64,000 bases of DNA from CALBPI01 sp039027435 (GTDB lineage Bacteria; Pseudomonadota; Gammaproteobacteria; Steroidobacterales; Woeseiaceae), in NCBI GenBank assembly GCA_039027435.1, contig JBCCKF010000012.1, positions 62,001-126,000 on the forward strand. The letters are read 5' to 3'. Both the position numbers and the translations under genes were made by a program. Every line of letters begins with the position of its first letter. Position 1 is the stretch's first letter. Below the pieces are notes generated by a model, which searched no databases, had not been told where the DNA came from, and saw nothing but the letters and a program-made list of their open reading frames with translations. Below are positions 43,897 through 53,188 of the stretch, in pieces.

Positions 43897-45045
43897 TCAG
43901 GCGGAATTCGCGGACGGCATGCTGGAGAATCGTGTACCGACTTCACTCGCAATTTCGTTGAGACTCCGGACTGTGTGAAGCGCACCTTCTTCGGCAGCAG
44001 CCCTCGGCATTCCGTAAACGATGCACGTCGCTTCATCCTGACCAATCGTATAAGCGCCCGCGTCACGCATACGTTTGAGCCCCGCGGCACCGTCTCGACC
44101 CATTCCCGTCAGAATGATACCGACAGCTTTTGCGCCGGCGACTTTGGCAACAGAATCGAACATGAAATCGACGGAGGGCTTGTGGAAGAGCACGCGTGGT
44201 CCATCATCGAGTCGCACTCGATAACCAGGACCGTCTCGTTCGACTCGAATGTGTCGGTCACCGGGAGCGATGTAAGCGTGTCCGTCGCGAATTTGCAGGC
44301 CGTCTTCCGCCTCGCAGACATGCAGCGCGGTCTGATCATCCATGCGCTTGGCGAATGACCCGCTAAACCCGATAGGAATGTGTTGGGTGATCACGATTCC
44401 AGGCGAGCCAGGTTTAATCCCGACTAGCACATCGCGAATCGCCTCTGTTCCACCGGTTGAGGCACCGATCGCGATGAGATGAGTCGAAGGTCCGCCGCTG
44501 ACTTTCTGGTTGGGTGCGTATTCCAACGTTTGAGATTTCGTTTGACAGACTGGCGCTTGAGTCACATGGCGTCGCGAGTTTCGGATGTCTCCTGCCGAAG
44601 CGGCGGCTTTGCGCACTTCCCATACCAGCTCACCAATTTTGTCTTCAAGAGACTTTGCAACATCAACCGTGGGCTTCGGTACGAAACCGGTCGCCCCGAG
44701 GGCGAGCGCTTTCATCGTGACTTCCGAGCCTTTCTCGGTGAGTGTGGATACCATAACGACCGGCATCGGACGCAGCCGCATCAGGTTTTCAAGAAAGGTG
44801 ATGCCATCCATTCGCGGCATTTCGACATCTAAAGTGATGACGTCCGGGTTGAGTGCCTTGATCTTTTCGCGGGCGTCGAACGGGTCCTTGGCAACGCCAA
44901 CAACACTGATGTCGCTGATCTCACCAAGCAGTTCACTCAGGAGCTTGCGCATCAGTGCGGAGTCGTCGACCACGAGCACCTTGATCGGATTGGTTGATGA
45001 GAATTGACCCGTGCCGGGGTCTACCAGCGTTGCATTCGTCGCCAT
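43897..45045 (-). CDS. cheB: Chemotaxis methylesterase/response regulator CheB
   Basis: 382 aa from the ATG at 45045; the frame extends to 45174 through cheD, which is not credible. Receiver domain: VLVVDDSALMRKLLSELLGE, phospho-Asp in DVITLDVEMPRMDG, Thr/Ser in VMVSTLTEKGS and Lys in GFVPKP. The methylesterase has the triad Ser in IGASTGGTEAI, His in ITQHIPIGFSGSFAKRMD and Asp in GIILTGMGRDGA. It demethylates and deamidates receptors when phosphorylated by CheA. It starts 5 bp after cheD ends. Confidence 0.95.
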   Translation of the reverse strand: MATNATLVDPGTGQFSSTNPIKVLVVDDSALMRKLLSELLGEISDISVVGVAKDPFDAREKIKALNPDVITLDVEMPRMDGITFLENLMRLRPMPVVMVSTLTEKGSEVTMKALALGATGFVPKPTVDVAKSLEDKIGELVWEVRKAAASAGDIRNSRRHVTQAPVCQTKSQTLEYAPNQKVSGGPSTHLIAIGASTGGTEAIRDVLVGIKPGSPGIVITQHIPIGFSGSFAKRMDDQTALHVCEAEDGLQIRDGHAYIAPGDRHIRVERDGPGYRVRLDDGPRVLFHKPSVDFMFDSVAKVAGAKAVGIILTGMGRDGAAGLKRMRDAGAYTIGQDEATCIVYGMPRAAAEEGALHTVRSLNEIASEVGTRFSSMPSANSA

Positions 45046-45050
45046 ATCAA

Positions 45051-45656
45051 TTAGCCCCGAGTTCCATTTATATACTTGCGATCGTTCGCTGCCACGGTTG
45101 CGGTCTGCAACCGTCTTAGGCGACGAACCCATACCTTGCCGGTGGCTGGTTCGAATACGACCTTCCGCGGCCAATCGCCTCCGAGGTCCTCTGCCAACAC
45201 GTTGAGTCTGTGCTCACGTGCGTATTGACGGACACAGGCAACATTCTCATCACCGATTTGATTCATGTCGAAGTCCATTACCGCCGCTCCGCCGAACAAC
45301 TTCACTTCGAGTGACTCGCGCGTGCCTTTCCAGCGGACGATGGTGTCGATAAGCGATCGCATGGCGTTTGGCCCATACTTCAACGAACGCTCGCCTGCAC
45401 CGCCGGTATTGGCGGATACGCCTTTGCCGGGGAGCATGAAATGATTCATGCCGCCAACCCCGGTGAGGGGGTCACGAATGCAGGCGGCGACGCAAGAGCC
45501 GAGTACCGTTGAGATGAGCTCGTCGTTCTGTGTCACGTAGTACTCGCCTGGCAGCACTTTCGCAGATAACTTTCCGCGCTCGTTATCATGGAATCGCTGC
45601 ACGTGCTCGAAACCGGGCAAAGCAAGAGACGAGTCGTTTGATGCAAGAATGGCCAC
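45051..45656 (-). CDS. cheD: Chemoreceptor glutamine deamidase CheD
   Basis: 201 aa, GTG start three bases after the cheR stop. The Cys-His-Thr deamidase pattern is present: LISTVLGSCVAACIRDPLTG with the catalytic Cys, GGMNHFMLPG with His. A second conserved block is VKLFGGAAVMDFDMNQIGDENV. It deamidates receptor Gln residues and in many species binds CheC or CheY. The C-terminal tail is rich in basic residues. Confidence 0.94.
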   Translation of the reverse strand: MAILASNDSSLALPGFEHVQRFHDNERGKLSAKVLPGEYYVTQNDELISTVLGSCVAACIRDPLTGVGGMNHFMLPGKGVSANTGGAGERSLKYGPNAMRSLIDTIVRWKGTRESLEVKLFGGAAVMDFDMNQIGDENVACVRQYAREHRLNVLAEDLGGDWPRKVVFEPATGKVWVRRLRRLQTATVAANDRKYINGTRG

Positions 45657-45659
45657 GTT

Positions 45660-46523
45660 TTAGGACACTTTGCGATAAATCGTTCGGCCAAGGAGCTCGA
45701 ATCTTGTTGTGTTGCGCACAAGACTCTCTGAGTGTCCGACGATCAGATGTCCACCTGGCACCAGGTGTTCCGCAAACCGTTCGACCAGACCCTCCTGAGT
45801 GGGCTTGTCGAAATAGATCATGACGTTGCGGCAGAAGATGACCTCAAACTGGCCGCTGAAGGGCCACTCATGCATCAGATTGAGTCGTTGAAAGGTGAGC
45901 AGTTTTTGGAGTGCTGGTTTGACGCGAACCTTGTCGACCATGGCGCCGGTGCCGCGTTGAAACCAACGACGCACCTGAGCTTCGGGCATGCCTTCGACAC
46001 GTTCGGAGGCGTAGACACCGCGCTTTGCGGTGTTGACCACTTCTGAGTCTATATCTGTACACAATACCTTCGCATCCCACGACTCAATGTCTCCGATTGT
46101 CTCTCTCAGCGTCATGGCGATTGAGTAAGGTTCCTCTCCGGTTGAACAACCGGCGGACCAAATACGCAATCGCTTAACCGATTCATTTCGATGTCGAACG
46201 AACTGAGGCAAGAGTTGCTCGCGAAGAAACTCGAAGTGGTGGTTTTCTCTAAAGAACGCGGTCAGATTGGTGGTGACTGCATTCGTGAACAGCTCAACCT
46301 CGGTGGGATCGCCGAGCTTAAGTAGTGCCGCATAGTCCTCGAAGTTCGCTAGCTTCAAAGCACTCATTCGGCTTGCAATACGACGCTCGATGAGCTGCCG
46401 TTTAGCTGCCGTCATCGCGATGCCCGTGAGTTGGTAAATCAGCTGAAGCACATAGCTGAACTGCTGCTCCGAGAGCTCACAGGCATGCGCTTCGGATTTT
46501 CGAGCTGTCAGAACACCGGACAC
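45660..46523 (-). CDS. cheR: Chemotaxis protein methyltransferase CheR
   Basis: 287 aa with a GTG start inside the end of the STAS gene (16-bp overlap, GAGG upstream). N-terminal helical domain (MTAAKRQLIERRIASRMSAL) with the beta subdomain region, then a Rossmann SAM-binding core: RLRIWSAGCSTGEEPYSIAM, VLCTDIDSEVVNTAKRGVYA, IFCRNVMIYFDKPTQ. It methylates Glu residues of the receptors. The two receptors in this cluster end in xWxxF tails that could bind its beta subdomain. Confidence 0.95.
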   Translation of the reverse strand: MSGVLTARKSEAHACELSEQQFSYVLQLIYQLTGIAMTAAKRQLIERRIASRMSALKLANFEDYAALLKLGDPTEVELFTNAVTTNLTAFFRENHHFEFLREQLLPQFVRHRNESVKRLRIWSAGCSTGEEPYSIAMTLRETIGDIESWDAKVLCTDIDSEVVNTAKRGVYASERVEGMPEAQVRRWFQRGTGAMVDKVRVKPALQKLLTFQRLNLMHEWPFSGQFEVIFCRNVMIYFDKPTQEGLVERFAEHLVPGGHLIVGHSESLVRNTTRFELLGRTIYRKVS

Positions 46524-46846
46524 AAATCATCCTCTTCGTCGACTTCCGGCGCCTTTGGGGCCGCCTCGCCGAGAGGCAAGATCTTGTCGATACCGAGTGT
46601 CGCGGCCTGCTGATGAACGCTTTCCGTTGCGTTGACGAGCGACACACCTTCGCGTGACTTGAAGAACGCGACAATCAACTGCCACCCCGCGGCATCGATG
46701 AATCGAGCGTCGCTTGCTTCGATCACCACTTCGGCTGTATCAGAGGTCGCGCTCAGTTCATCTTTTAGTGCCTTTACACCGTCAAGGACCACCTCTTCCT
46801 GTAGGTGGACGGTTTGACTGTTGGGCACGCTATCCTGCTTTGCCAT
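46508..46846 (-). CDS. STAS-domain protein of the chemotaxis operon
   Basis: 112 aa. A single STAS fold (VHLQEEVVLDGVKALKDELS, VVIEASDARFIDAAGWQLIV) with an acidic extension ending DDLCPVF. Classical anti-sigma antagonists have a phosphorylatable Ser in D-S-[SA]-G; here the segment reads DAAG, so that switch is missing. STAS proteins occur in some che operons, where their role is unclear. It sits between the second MCP gene (21 bp) and cheR (overlap). Confidence 0.8.
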   Translation of the reverse strand: MAKQDSVPNSQTVHLQEEVVLDGVKALKDELSATSDTAEVVIEASDARFIDAAGWQLIVAFFKSREGVSLVNATESVHQQAATLGIDKILPLGEAAPKAPEVDEEDDLCPVF

Positions 46847-46867
46847 GATTCAGTTCCTCGGTGTATT

Positions 46868-49018
46868 TCAGAAGTCGTGCCAGACCTGATCGTCTGTGCC
46901 GTTTGCTTTGGGTGCTGGCGCTGGTGCTGCTGACTCTTTGTTGCCCGACCATGGCCGAGAGGCTGAACGTCGCTCGTGGCCGCCCGGTGCAGTAACGGGT
47001 GCGCTGATGGCTTTGCCGCCTACATCGAACTGATTCATCAGTTCGGTCATACCCTGAGCCTGTTCACTGAGCGATTCGCTCGCAACCGCGGCTTGTTCTA
47101 CCAGCGCTGCATTCTGCTGCGTCAACTCATCCATCTGCGTGATGGCGGAGTTCACCTGCTCGATACCTGAGGCTTGTTCAGCGCTTGCGGCGGCAATTTC
47201 TCCGACGATGTCCGTCACCCGCTTAACGCCACTGACGATTTCAGAGAGTGTCACGCCGGATTCGTTAACCAGACGCGATCCTTCCTCCACCTTCGTACCG
47301 GAATCCTGAATCAGGTCCTTGATTTCACGAGCTGCAGTCGCGCTACGACCGGCAAGATTGCGAACTTCGCTAGCGACGACGGCGAAGCCACGACCCTGTT
47401 CGCCGGCGCGCGCTGCTTCAACCGAAGCGTTCAAGGCAAGCAGGTTTGTCTGGAACGCGATCTCGTCGATAACACCGATAATGTCTGCGATCTTCGCACT
47501 CGAAGCATTGATCTCGTCCATGGCCTGGATGGCATCGCGAACGACCTCCCCACCGCGTTCCGCCTGATCACGGGCTTCGATTGCCAATTCGTTTGCTGTG
47601 GTTGCGTTTTCCGCGTTCTGTTTCACGGTCGAGGTCATCTCTTCCATGCTGGACGCGGTTTCCTCAAGGCTCGCGGCTTGCTGCTCGGTACGTCGACTGA
47701 GATCGGTATTGCCTTGCGAGATTTCTGAGGATCCCGTGTCGACCGACTCGGCAACTCGGTTGATCTCCCCGACGATACTCGACAGGTTATCCAGACTCTC
47801 GTTGACCGAGGAGGCGAGGTCTGCGTAGCGTCCTGTGAGACCGCTCTCCATTCGCTGAGTTAGATCACCGTTCGCCATGGCTGTCATGACCTGAACCGCT
47901 TCCTTGATGACGTGCTCACCGATAGTCTCGAGACTTGTGTTCAAGGCGTGCTGCAAATCAGCAAACTCGCCGGTGTACTCGCCGACCATTCTCTGCTCAA
48001 GATTCCCGTCAGCGACGAGGCGCATGACGGATGACACCTCGTCCATTGCGCGCGCGGTCATTTCGCGGCGCAGCTTGTCCGCTGTGATGTCGATTGCGAA
48101 TTTGACAACCTTGACGATTTCGCCAGCTTCGTTACGAACGGGGTTGTAAGAAGCCTGGATCCAAACCTCTTTGCCACCTTTACCAACTCGTAGGAATTCA
48201 CCTGAGAGGAACTCACCACGTCGCAGCTTTTCCCAGAGCTCTGCATAGGACCCGCCGGCTTTATCATCGCCTGGGTAGAACATGCGATGGTTTTCGCCAA
48301 TAACTTCGCTAGCGGTGAATCCCATGGTGTGGCAGAAGTTGTCGTTGACCTTAGTGATTGTACCGTCCATCTCGAACTCGACGACTTCTTGCGCTTTGCT
48401 CACCGCCTCGAGTTGCGATCGGTAATCGATATCTCGCTCGCGGTTAGCGAGCTCTTCCGTTACGTCTTCCCATTCGAGCGTGCTGCCGACGTGTTCACCG
48501 GAGTTATCGAAGCTCGAGGTGACCCGCAACGCGAAGGTCAGCGGTCCTACCTTGATCGAGGTTTTGTGTGGTGCGCCAAGTGGTACGGCCAGCATGCCGC
48601 GTTGGTGTGACGGATTCTTGTGGAACCGATCAATGCAGCTACCCACGAGACTCTCCGGATCGAAGTCCGGCCAAATTTCGCGAAATTCGGCTGCCGAGCT
48701 TCGCAGCAACTTCATGGTTGAGTCGTTGACGTACTCGATGACGAAGTCTTTATCCACGACCATGAAAGACGCTTCCGCATCGTCGACAATACGAGCCAGT
48801 TGCCCGAATCGTTCGAGTTGTTTGTGGGACTCGTGCGCAGCCGCTTTCGCAGTTTCTGCATCCTGCTCGGCGGCACTAACTGCCGCTTTGGAGGCCTTGA
48901 TTTCGGCGTCCAGCGCCTTGTGGTGTTGCTTGGCTTCTACCAGGGACTGCTGCGCCCGCGCGAGCTCTGCTTCTAGCGCGGCAATCTTGGCCTGGTCCTG
49001 TTTGGACGTACCGAACAT
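46868..49018 (-). CDS. Soluble methyl-accepting chemotaxis protein with coiled coil and PAS domains
   Basis: 716 aa, no transmembrane helix. The N-terminus is a coiled coil (KIAALEAELARAQQSLVEAK, to ~75), followed by two PAS units (~80-190 and ~200-310, EAGEIVKVVKFAIDITADKL), two HAMP-like segments (VADGNLEQRMVGEY; MANGDLTQRMESGL) and the conserved tip DEIAFQTNLLALNASVEAAR. It ends VWHDF, matching the xWxxF pattern of the other receptor. It is well conserved with it in the signalling domain but differs at the N-terminus. It lies between cheW and the STAS gene. Confidence 0.9.
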   Translation of the reverse strand: MFGTSKQDQAKIAALEAELARAQQSLVEAKQHHKALDAEIKASKAAVSAAEQDAETAKAAAHESHKQLERFGQLARIVDDAEASFMVVDKDFVIEYVNDSTMKLLRSSAAEFREIWPDFDPESLVGSCIDRFHKNPSHQRGMLAVPLGAPHKTSIKVGPLTFALRVTSSFDNSGEHVGSTLEWEDVTEELANRERDIDYRSQLEAVSKAQEVVEFEMDGTITKVNDNFCHTMGFTASEVIGENHRMFYPGDDKAGGSYAELWEKLRRGEFLSGEFLRVGKGGKEVWIQASYNPVRNEAGEIVKVVKFAIDITADKLRREMTARAMDEVSSVMRLVADGNLEQRMVGEYTGEFADLQHALNTSLETIGEHVIKEAVQVMTAMANGDLTQRMESGLTGRYADLASSVNESLDNLSSIVGEINRVAESVDTGSSEISQGNTDLSRRTEQQAASLEETASSMEEMTSTVKQNAENATTANELAIEARDQAERGGEVVRDAIQAMDEINASSAKIADIIGVIDEIAFQTNLLALNASVEAARAGEQGRGFAVVASEVRNLAGRSATAAREIKDLIQDSGTKVEEGSRLVNESGVTLSEIVSGVKRVTDIVGEIAAASAEQASGIEQVNSAITQMDELTQQNAALVEQAAVASESLSEQAQGMTELMNQFDVGGKAISAPVTAPGGHERRSASRPWSGNKESAAPAPAPKANGTDDQVWHDF

Positions 49019-49076
49019 CTATTTTCTCTCCTTATACAGCCGGATTTCACTCCGACGTGTTTTTCTTCTCTGGGGT

Positions 49077-49598
49077 TCAGGCAGCGCTGGCTTGCGCGCC
49101 CACTGGTTGCATATCCTTAAAGTCGATCAGGCGATCCACTTCCAGCAGGATGACCATCTTGTCGTCGACAGTTGCCAACCCACCGACGAATTCCGTGTGG
49201 GCAGACTCGCCCATTTCAGGTGGTGGTTGGATATCGGAGTCTTCGAGTCGATAGACATCGGCCACGCCATCGACGACAACGCCAACGGTCCGCTCCTGCT
49301 CCTCCGATTGCATCTTCACGACGATCACAACGGTGGTCGGTCCGTAGGGGACTTGCTCGATACCAAAGCGGCAGCGCAGGTCGATAATCGGCACTACCGC
49401 ACCGCGCAGGTTCAGCACGCCAAGAACATATTCCGGGGCGTTGGGGATTGGCGTTGCGCGGTCCCAACCTTTGATCTCCTGAACCTTCAGAATCTCAACA
49501 CCATATTCTTCACCCGCGAGCATGAAGGTCAGGTATTGACCAGCCGCACCGGTGCCGTACTCACGATCAAGCGGATCATTGTTTACTTCAGTTGCCAT
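49077..49598 (-). CDS. cheW: Chemotaxis coupling protein CheW
   Basis: 173 aa from the ATG at 49598 (AGAGGA upstream; the frame extends to 49622). The SH3-like double-barrel pattern is clear: QYLTFMLAGEEYGVEILKVQ, IKGWDRATPIPNAPEYVLGV with LNLRGAVVPIIDLRCRFG, and VGVVVDGVADVYRL. It couples receptors to CheA. It follows cheA by about 20 bp. Confidence 0.95.
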   Translation of the reverse strand: MATEVNNDPLDREYGTGAAGQYLTFMLAGEEYGVEILKVQEIKGWDRATPIPNAPEYVLGVLNLRGAVVPIIDLRCRFGIEQVPYGPTTVVIVVKMQSEEQERTVGVVVDGVADVYRLEDSDIQPPPEMGESAHTEFVGGLATVDDKMVILLEVDRLIDFKDMQPVGAQASAA

Positions 49599-49618
49599 GA
49601 CATTCCTCTGGGTGGTTC

Positions 49619-51676
49619 TCAAGCGACCGCTTCGTGGCGGCGCTGTTCTGCAATGCGATCAAAAAACAGTTGGATGAGTCCCGGGACATCCACGATCAAT
49701 GCGACGGTGCCGTCGCCAAGAATGGTGGCGCCCGAAATGCCTGCGGTTTGCCGGAAATTCGATTCGAGACTCTTGATGACGACTTGCTGCTGCTCCTGCA
49801 GGTCGTCGACGAAAATGCCGACGCGCTGACCATTGGCTTCAGCAACGACGAGTAACCCGTCGTCGATCTCAGTGCTGTCTGCTTCGATGCCGAAGAGCTC
49901 GTGCAGGCGGAGTACCGGCAGGTACTCATCGCGCAGCCGGAACAGCTCCGATTCGCCCGCGACTTGAGAGATATTCTCGGTGCCCGACTGGATGGTTTCG
50001 ACAATGGATACCAGCGGTACGATGTAAGACTCTTGCCCGACCCGAACCAGCTGCCCGTCGAGTATCGCCAGGGTAAGCGGTAAGCGAATCGTAAATGTGC
50101 TGCCAACACCGCGTTCCGATTTCACCGATACGTGGCCGCCGAGGTCTGCGATGTTGCGCCGTACAACATCCATACCGACGCCGCGCCCGGAAAGGTCACT
50201 GACTTGATCGGCCGTTGAGAATCCAGGCATAAAGATCAGGTTGATGATGCGCTCTTCGCTAAGTTGCTCGTCGGCACTGACAACACCGCGCTCAATTGCC
50301 TTCTCAAGCACTTTGTCCGAGTTGATGCCGGCGCCATCGTCCGAGACTTCGATAACGATGTTGCCGCCTTCGTGATAAGCGCGCAGTTCAAGCACGCCCG
50401 TTTCCGGCTTGCCAGCCGCCACTCGCTCTTCCGGTGTCTCGAGACCGTGATCCAGCGAGTTGCGTACCAGGTGAACCAGAGGGTCACCGATTTTCTCGAG
50501 TACCGTCTTGTCGAGTTCGGTACCTTCACCAACGACTTGCAGGTCAACCAGTTTGCCAAGGGCGTTTCCGGTGTCACGGACAAGACGGGGGAAGCGCGCG
50601 AAAGCGAAGCTGATCGGCAGCATCCGGATCGCCATGACACTGTCTTGCAGCTCTCGGGTATTGCGTGACAACTGAGCAAGCCCTTCGCGCAAGGCGGGCA
50701 GTTGTGTGAAGTCAAAGTCGCCGTTGAAACGACTCAACATAGACTGTGTGATCACCAGCTCTCCGACGAGGTTGATGAGATTGTCGATCTTGTCGATGTT
50801 GACGCGAATCGAGCTCGATTCGCCGCCAGAGCTTTTCGCCTTGGCTTTCGGAGCGCTGGTGGCAGCAGGTTTGTCTGCTGCCGGGGCTGGCGCAGCAGCA
50901 ACGGGTTCGCTGCTGGCAGCTGGTGCCACCGGTGCCGGCACTTCTCCGAGTACCGGTTCAACAATCAGTTCACAGTCGTCGATGGCCCAGCTGAATACTT
51001 CATCGATTTGCTCGCGCTCGACACCGTCGTAGAGCACGATGTCCCAACGCAGCGCGCAACGGGTTGGGTCCAGAGACTCGAAATCGACACCTTCAAATCC
51101 TGAGCAGGTGACATCGGTGCTACTGATGCGCTGCAGCTCCGCGAAAATCGCAGACGGGTCGTTACCGTGAACGAACAGCTCAGGTTTCGGCGTGAATGAG
51201 ATCGTCCATCCGATAACCGGTGCTTGCGCAGGCTCGGCCGACGTCGCTGCTGTTGCTGCCTCGGTTGGAACGCCACTATTGTTGCCGTCGGCCAGCATCG
51301 TGGCCAGGGCTGCACGCAGGGTTGCCGCCTCGACTGACAGATCTTCGCCCGTAGCGAGCGCTCGAATCATGGCGCGCAGGCAATCAACCGACTGCAACGT
51401 GAGATCCACTCCCTCGCGGGTTACTGGGCGTTCACCCTGGCGCATCTCATCAAGCAGTGTTTCAAGATCGTGGGCGAATTCGGAGATTTCAGTGAATCCG
51501 AACGTCGCGCCGCCTCCTTTAATGGAGTGCGCGGCGCGGAAAATCGCATTCATCGTCTCCGGATCTGCTGCCCCGATATCCAGGTTCAGCAGTCCATGCT
51601 CCATGATGTCGAGACCTTCGAGGCTTTCCTCAATGAAAACCTCAGTGATCTCGTCGATATCAATATCGATGCTCAT
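49619..51676 (-). CDS. cheA: Chemotaxis histidine kinase CheA
   Basis: 685 aa; ATG with GGGAG upstream. Domains: Hpt/P1 with phospho-His 50 in FRAAHSIKGGGATFGF; a P2-like domain (~150-250, ISFTPKPELFVHGNDPSAIF); an Ala/Pro linker (~250-285); dimerisation helices (~290-355); HATPase with HLVRNSLDHGLETPEER and the G boxes (VSDDGAGIN, LSGRGVGMDVVRRNI); CheW-like P5 (~540-665). It is first in the che operon. No cheY gene accompanies it, so its usual phosphate acceptor other than CheB must be encoded elsewhere. Confidence 0.95.
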   Translation of the reverse strand: MSIDIDIDEITEVFIEESLEGLDIMEHGLLNLDIGAADPETMNAIFRAAHSIKGGGATFGFTEISEFAHDLETLLDEMRQGERPVTREGVDLTLQSVDCLRAMIRALATGEDLSVEAATLRAALATMLADGNNSGVPTEAATAATSAEPAQAPVIGWTISFTPKPELFVHGNDPSAIFAELQRISSTDVTCSGFEGVDFESLDPTRCALRWDIVLYDGVEREQIDEVFSWAIDDCELIVEPVLGEVPAPVAPAASSEPVAAAPAPAADKPAATSAPKAKAKSSGGESSSIRVNIDKIDNLINLVGELVITQSMLSRFNGDFDFTQLPALREGLAQLSRNTRELQDSVMAIRMLPISFAFARFPRLVRDTGNALGKLVDLQVVGEGTELDKTVLEKIGDPLVHLVRNSLDHGLETPEERVAAGKPETGVLELRAYHEGGNIVIEVSDDGAGINSDKVLEKAIERGVVSADEQLSEERIINLIFMPGFSTADQVSDLSGRGVGMDVVRRNIADLGGHVSVKSERGVGSTFTIRLPLTLAILDGQLVRVGQESYIVPLVSIVETIQSGTENISQVAGESELFRLRDEYLPVLRLHELFGIEADSTEIDDGLLVVAEANGQRVGIFVDDLQEQQQVVIKSLESNFRQTAGISGATILGDGTVALIVDVPGLIQLFFDRIAEQRRHEAVA

Positions 51677-51860
51677 CTCAACTCCCGTAGATGGCGGTCA
51701 TTGAGGGAGCGGCCGTCGCTGTCAAAGCTTTACAACTTTGTTGGGCGTCTAAGGTGCACCCTTAGCGCTGTTCGGCTTTTCCGATTCTGTCGCAAATGAC
51801 AGCCCTGTCATTTCTTCCATTACAATACGCACGGAACCCAAGGGGGAGGGTTGGTCACAA
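51677..51860. promoter_or_regulatory. Divergent cheA/GH16 control region with 20-bp palindrome
   Basis: A perfect palindrome AAATGACAG-CC-CTGTCATTT occupies 51794-51813. It sits just upstream of a TACAAT -10-like hexamer (51821-51826) facing the GH16 gene, where a -35 would be. A near-palindrome CTAAGGTGCACCCTTAG lies at 51749-51765 on the cheA side. Strong candidates for regulator binding sites; the regulator is unknown. Confidence 0.55.
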
Positions 51861-53177
51861 ATGAAACGAATTCTGATTATCTGGGTCGCAGCACTTGGCG
51901 GCGGCCTGCACGGGGACGGCATGGCAGCGCAACAACAATCACAAGGCGTCGTTTGGGCGATGAACGTCGCCGGGTCGGCTTATCAGTCCAGCGATGGCAT
52001 CACTTATTCCGCGGAAACCGGCATCACGGGCGGTGAAATCGGGTGTATTGAGACGATCAAAGGCTCGCAGGACCCGACGCTCTACCAAAACTATCGGGTC
52101 GGCGACATCCGCGTTGACCACACCCTGCCGAATGGCAGTTATGACGTCATCCTGCATTTCGCAGAGCCGAACGACATCGGCGGCGGTGAGCGCGTGTTTG
52201 ATGTGCTTGTTAACGGTGAGCGTCGAATTGAAGATCTCGATGTGATGGCGTGGCGCGATGGCAAGGTGATCTCGGCACTGACAGTAGCAACGGCGGCGGT
52301 GCCAGTAACTGACGGAAAGTTGGAGGTGCGCTTTGAGCCTAAACAGGGCGAACCGATCCTGAGTGCCGTGGTGGTTCGCGAGCGCCAGGCACGCGACCCA
52401 AGCTGGAAGCTCAAGTGGAGTGATGAGTTCGATTATGAAGGGGCGCCTGACCCAACCAAATGGACTCATGACATCTGGCAGCCGCGAAAAGTGAACAACG
52501 AGGATCAGTACTACACCGACCGCGAACAAAACGTGCGTGTTGAGAACGGTATGCTCGTCATCGAAGCTCACCGCGAAGACTATGAGAACGCACAGTACAC
52601 TTCGGGGCGCATCCACACGGCGGGCAAAGGGGATTTTCTTTATGGAAGATTCGAAATGCGCGCCAAGGTGCCTCGTGGTCAGGGGACTTGGCCCGCGATC
52701 TGGATGCTACCGTCCGATCCATATAAGTATTCGACAACCTGCGAACCTGGCGAGGACTGGCAGGGGAGTGAGACCTGTGACGCCTGGCCGAACTCAGGTG
52801 AGATCGACATTCTCGAACACGTGGGCTACCAGATGGGGCATGTTCACGGCACCGTTCACAATCGAGCTTACTATTGGGTCAATTGGGAGCAGCGTAAAGG
52901 GCGTATCCTCGATTCGACGGTCGAGAGTGAGTTTCATGTCTACGCACTGGAGTGGTCACCCGAGCGCATCGACATTTTCGTCGATGACACGCTCTACTTC
53001 AGTTATATGAATGAGGGCACTGGTTGGGAAGCCTGGCCGTATGACCATCCGTTCCACCTAATCATTAACATTGCCGTCGGCGGCGTGTGGGGGTCGGCAG
53101 GCGGTCCTACCGACGATAGTGTGTTGCCGCAGAAGATGTGGGTGGATTTCGTTCGGGTGTACGAGCGCGAGATCTAA
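51861..53177 (+). CDS. GH16 beta-glucanase with malectin-like domain
   Basis: 438 aa. An N-terminal export signal, then a malectin/CBM-like beta sandwich (~33-175: VVWAMNVAGSAYQSSDGITY; YDVILHFAEPNDIGGGERVF). The GH16 catalytic domain spans ~180-438, with WSDEFDYEGAPDPTKW at its start and the catalytic motif GEIDILEHVGY (~313), where the two Glu are nucleophile and acid/base. FHVYALEWSPERIDIFVDD and PFHLIINIAVGGVWG are typical of laminarinases. It would hydrolyse beta-1,3 or mixed-linkage glucans such as algal laminarin. Divergent from cheA. Confidence 0.92.
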   Translation: MKRILIIWVAALGGGLHGDGMAAQQQSQGVVWAMNVAGSAYQSSDGITYSAETGITGGEIGCIETIKGSQDPTLYQNYRVGDIRVDHTLPNGSYDVILHFAEPNDIGGGERVFDVLVNGERRIEDLDVMAWRDGKVISALTVATAAVPVTDGKLEVRFEPKQGEPILSAVVVRERQARDPSWKLKWSDEFDYEGAPDPTKWTHDIWQPRKVNNEDQYYTDREQNVRVENGMLVIEAHREDYENAQYTSGRIHTAGKGDFLYGRFEMRAKVPRGQGTWPAIWMLPSDPYKYSTTCEPGEDWQGSETCDAWPNSGEIDILEHVGYQMGHVHGTVHNRAYYWVNWEQRKGRILDSTVESEFHVYALEWSPERIDIFVDDTLYFSYMNEGTGWEAWPYDHPFHLIINIAVGGVWGSAGGPTDDSVLPQKMWVDFVRVYEREI

Positions 53178-53188
53178 GGACGAACCGA

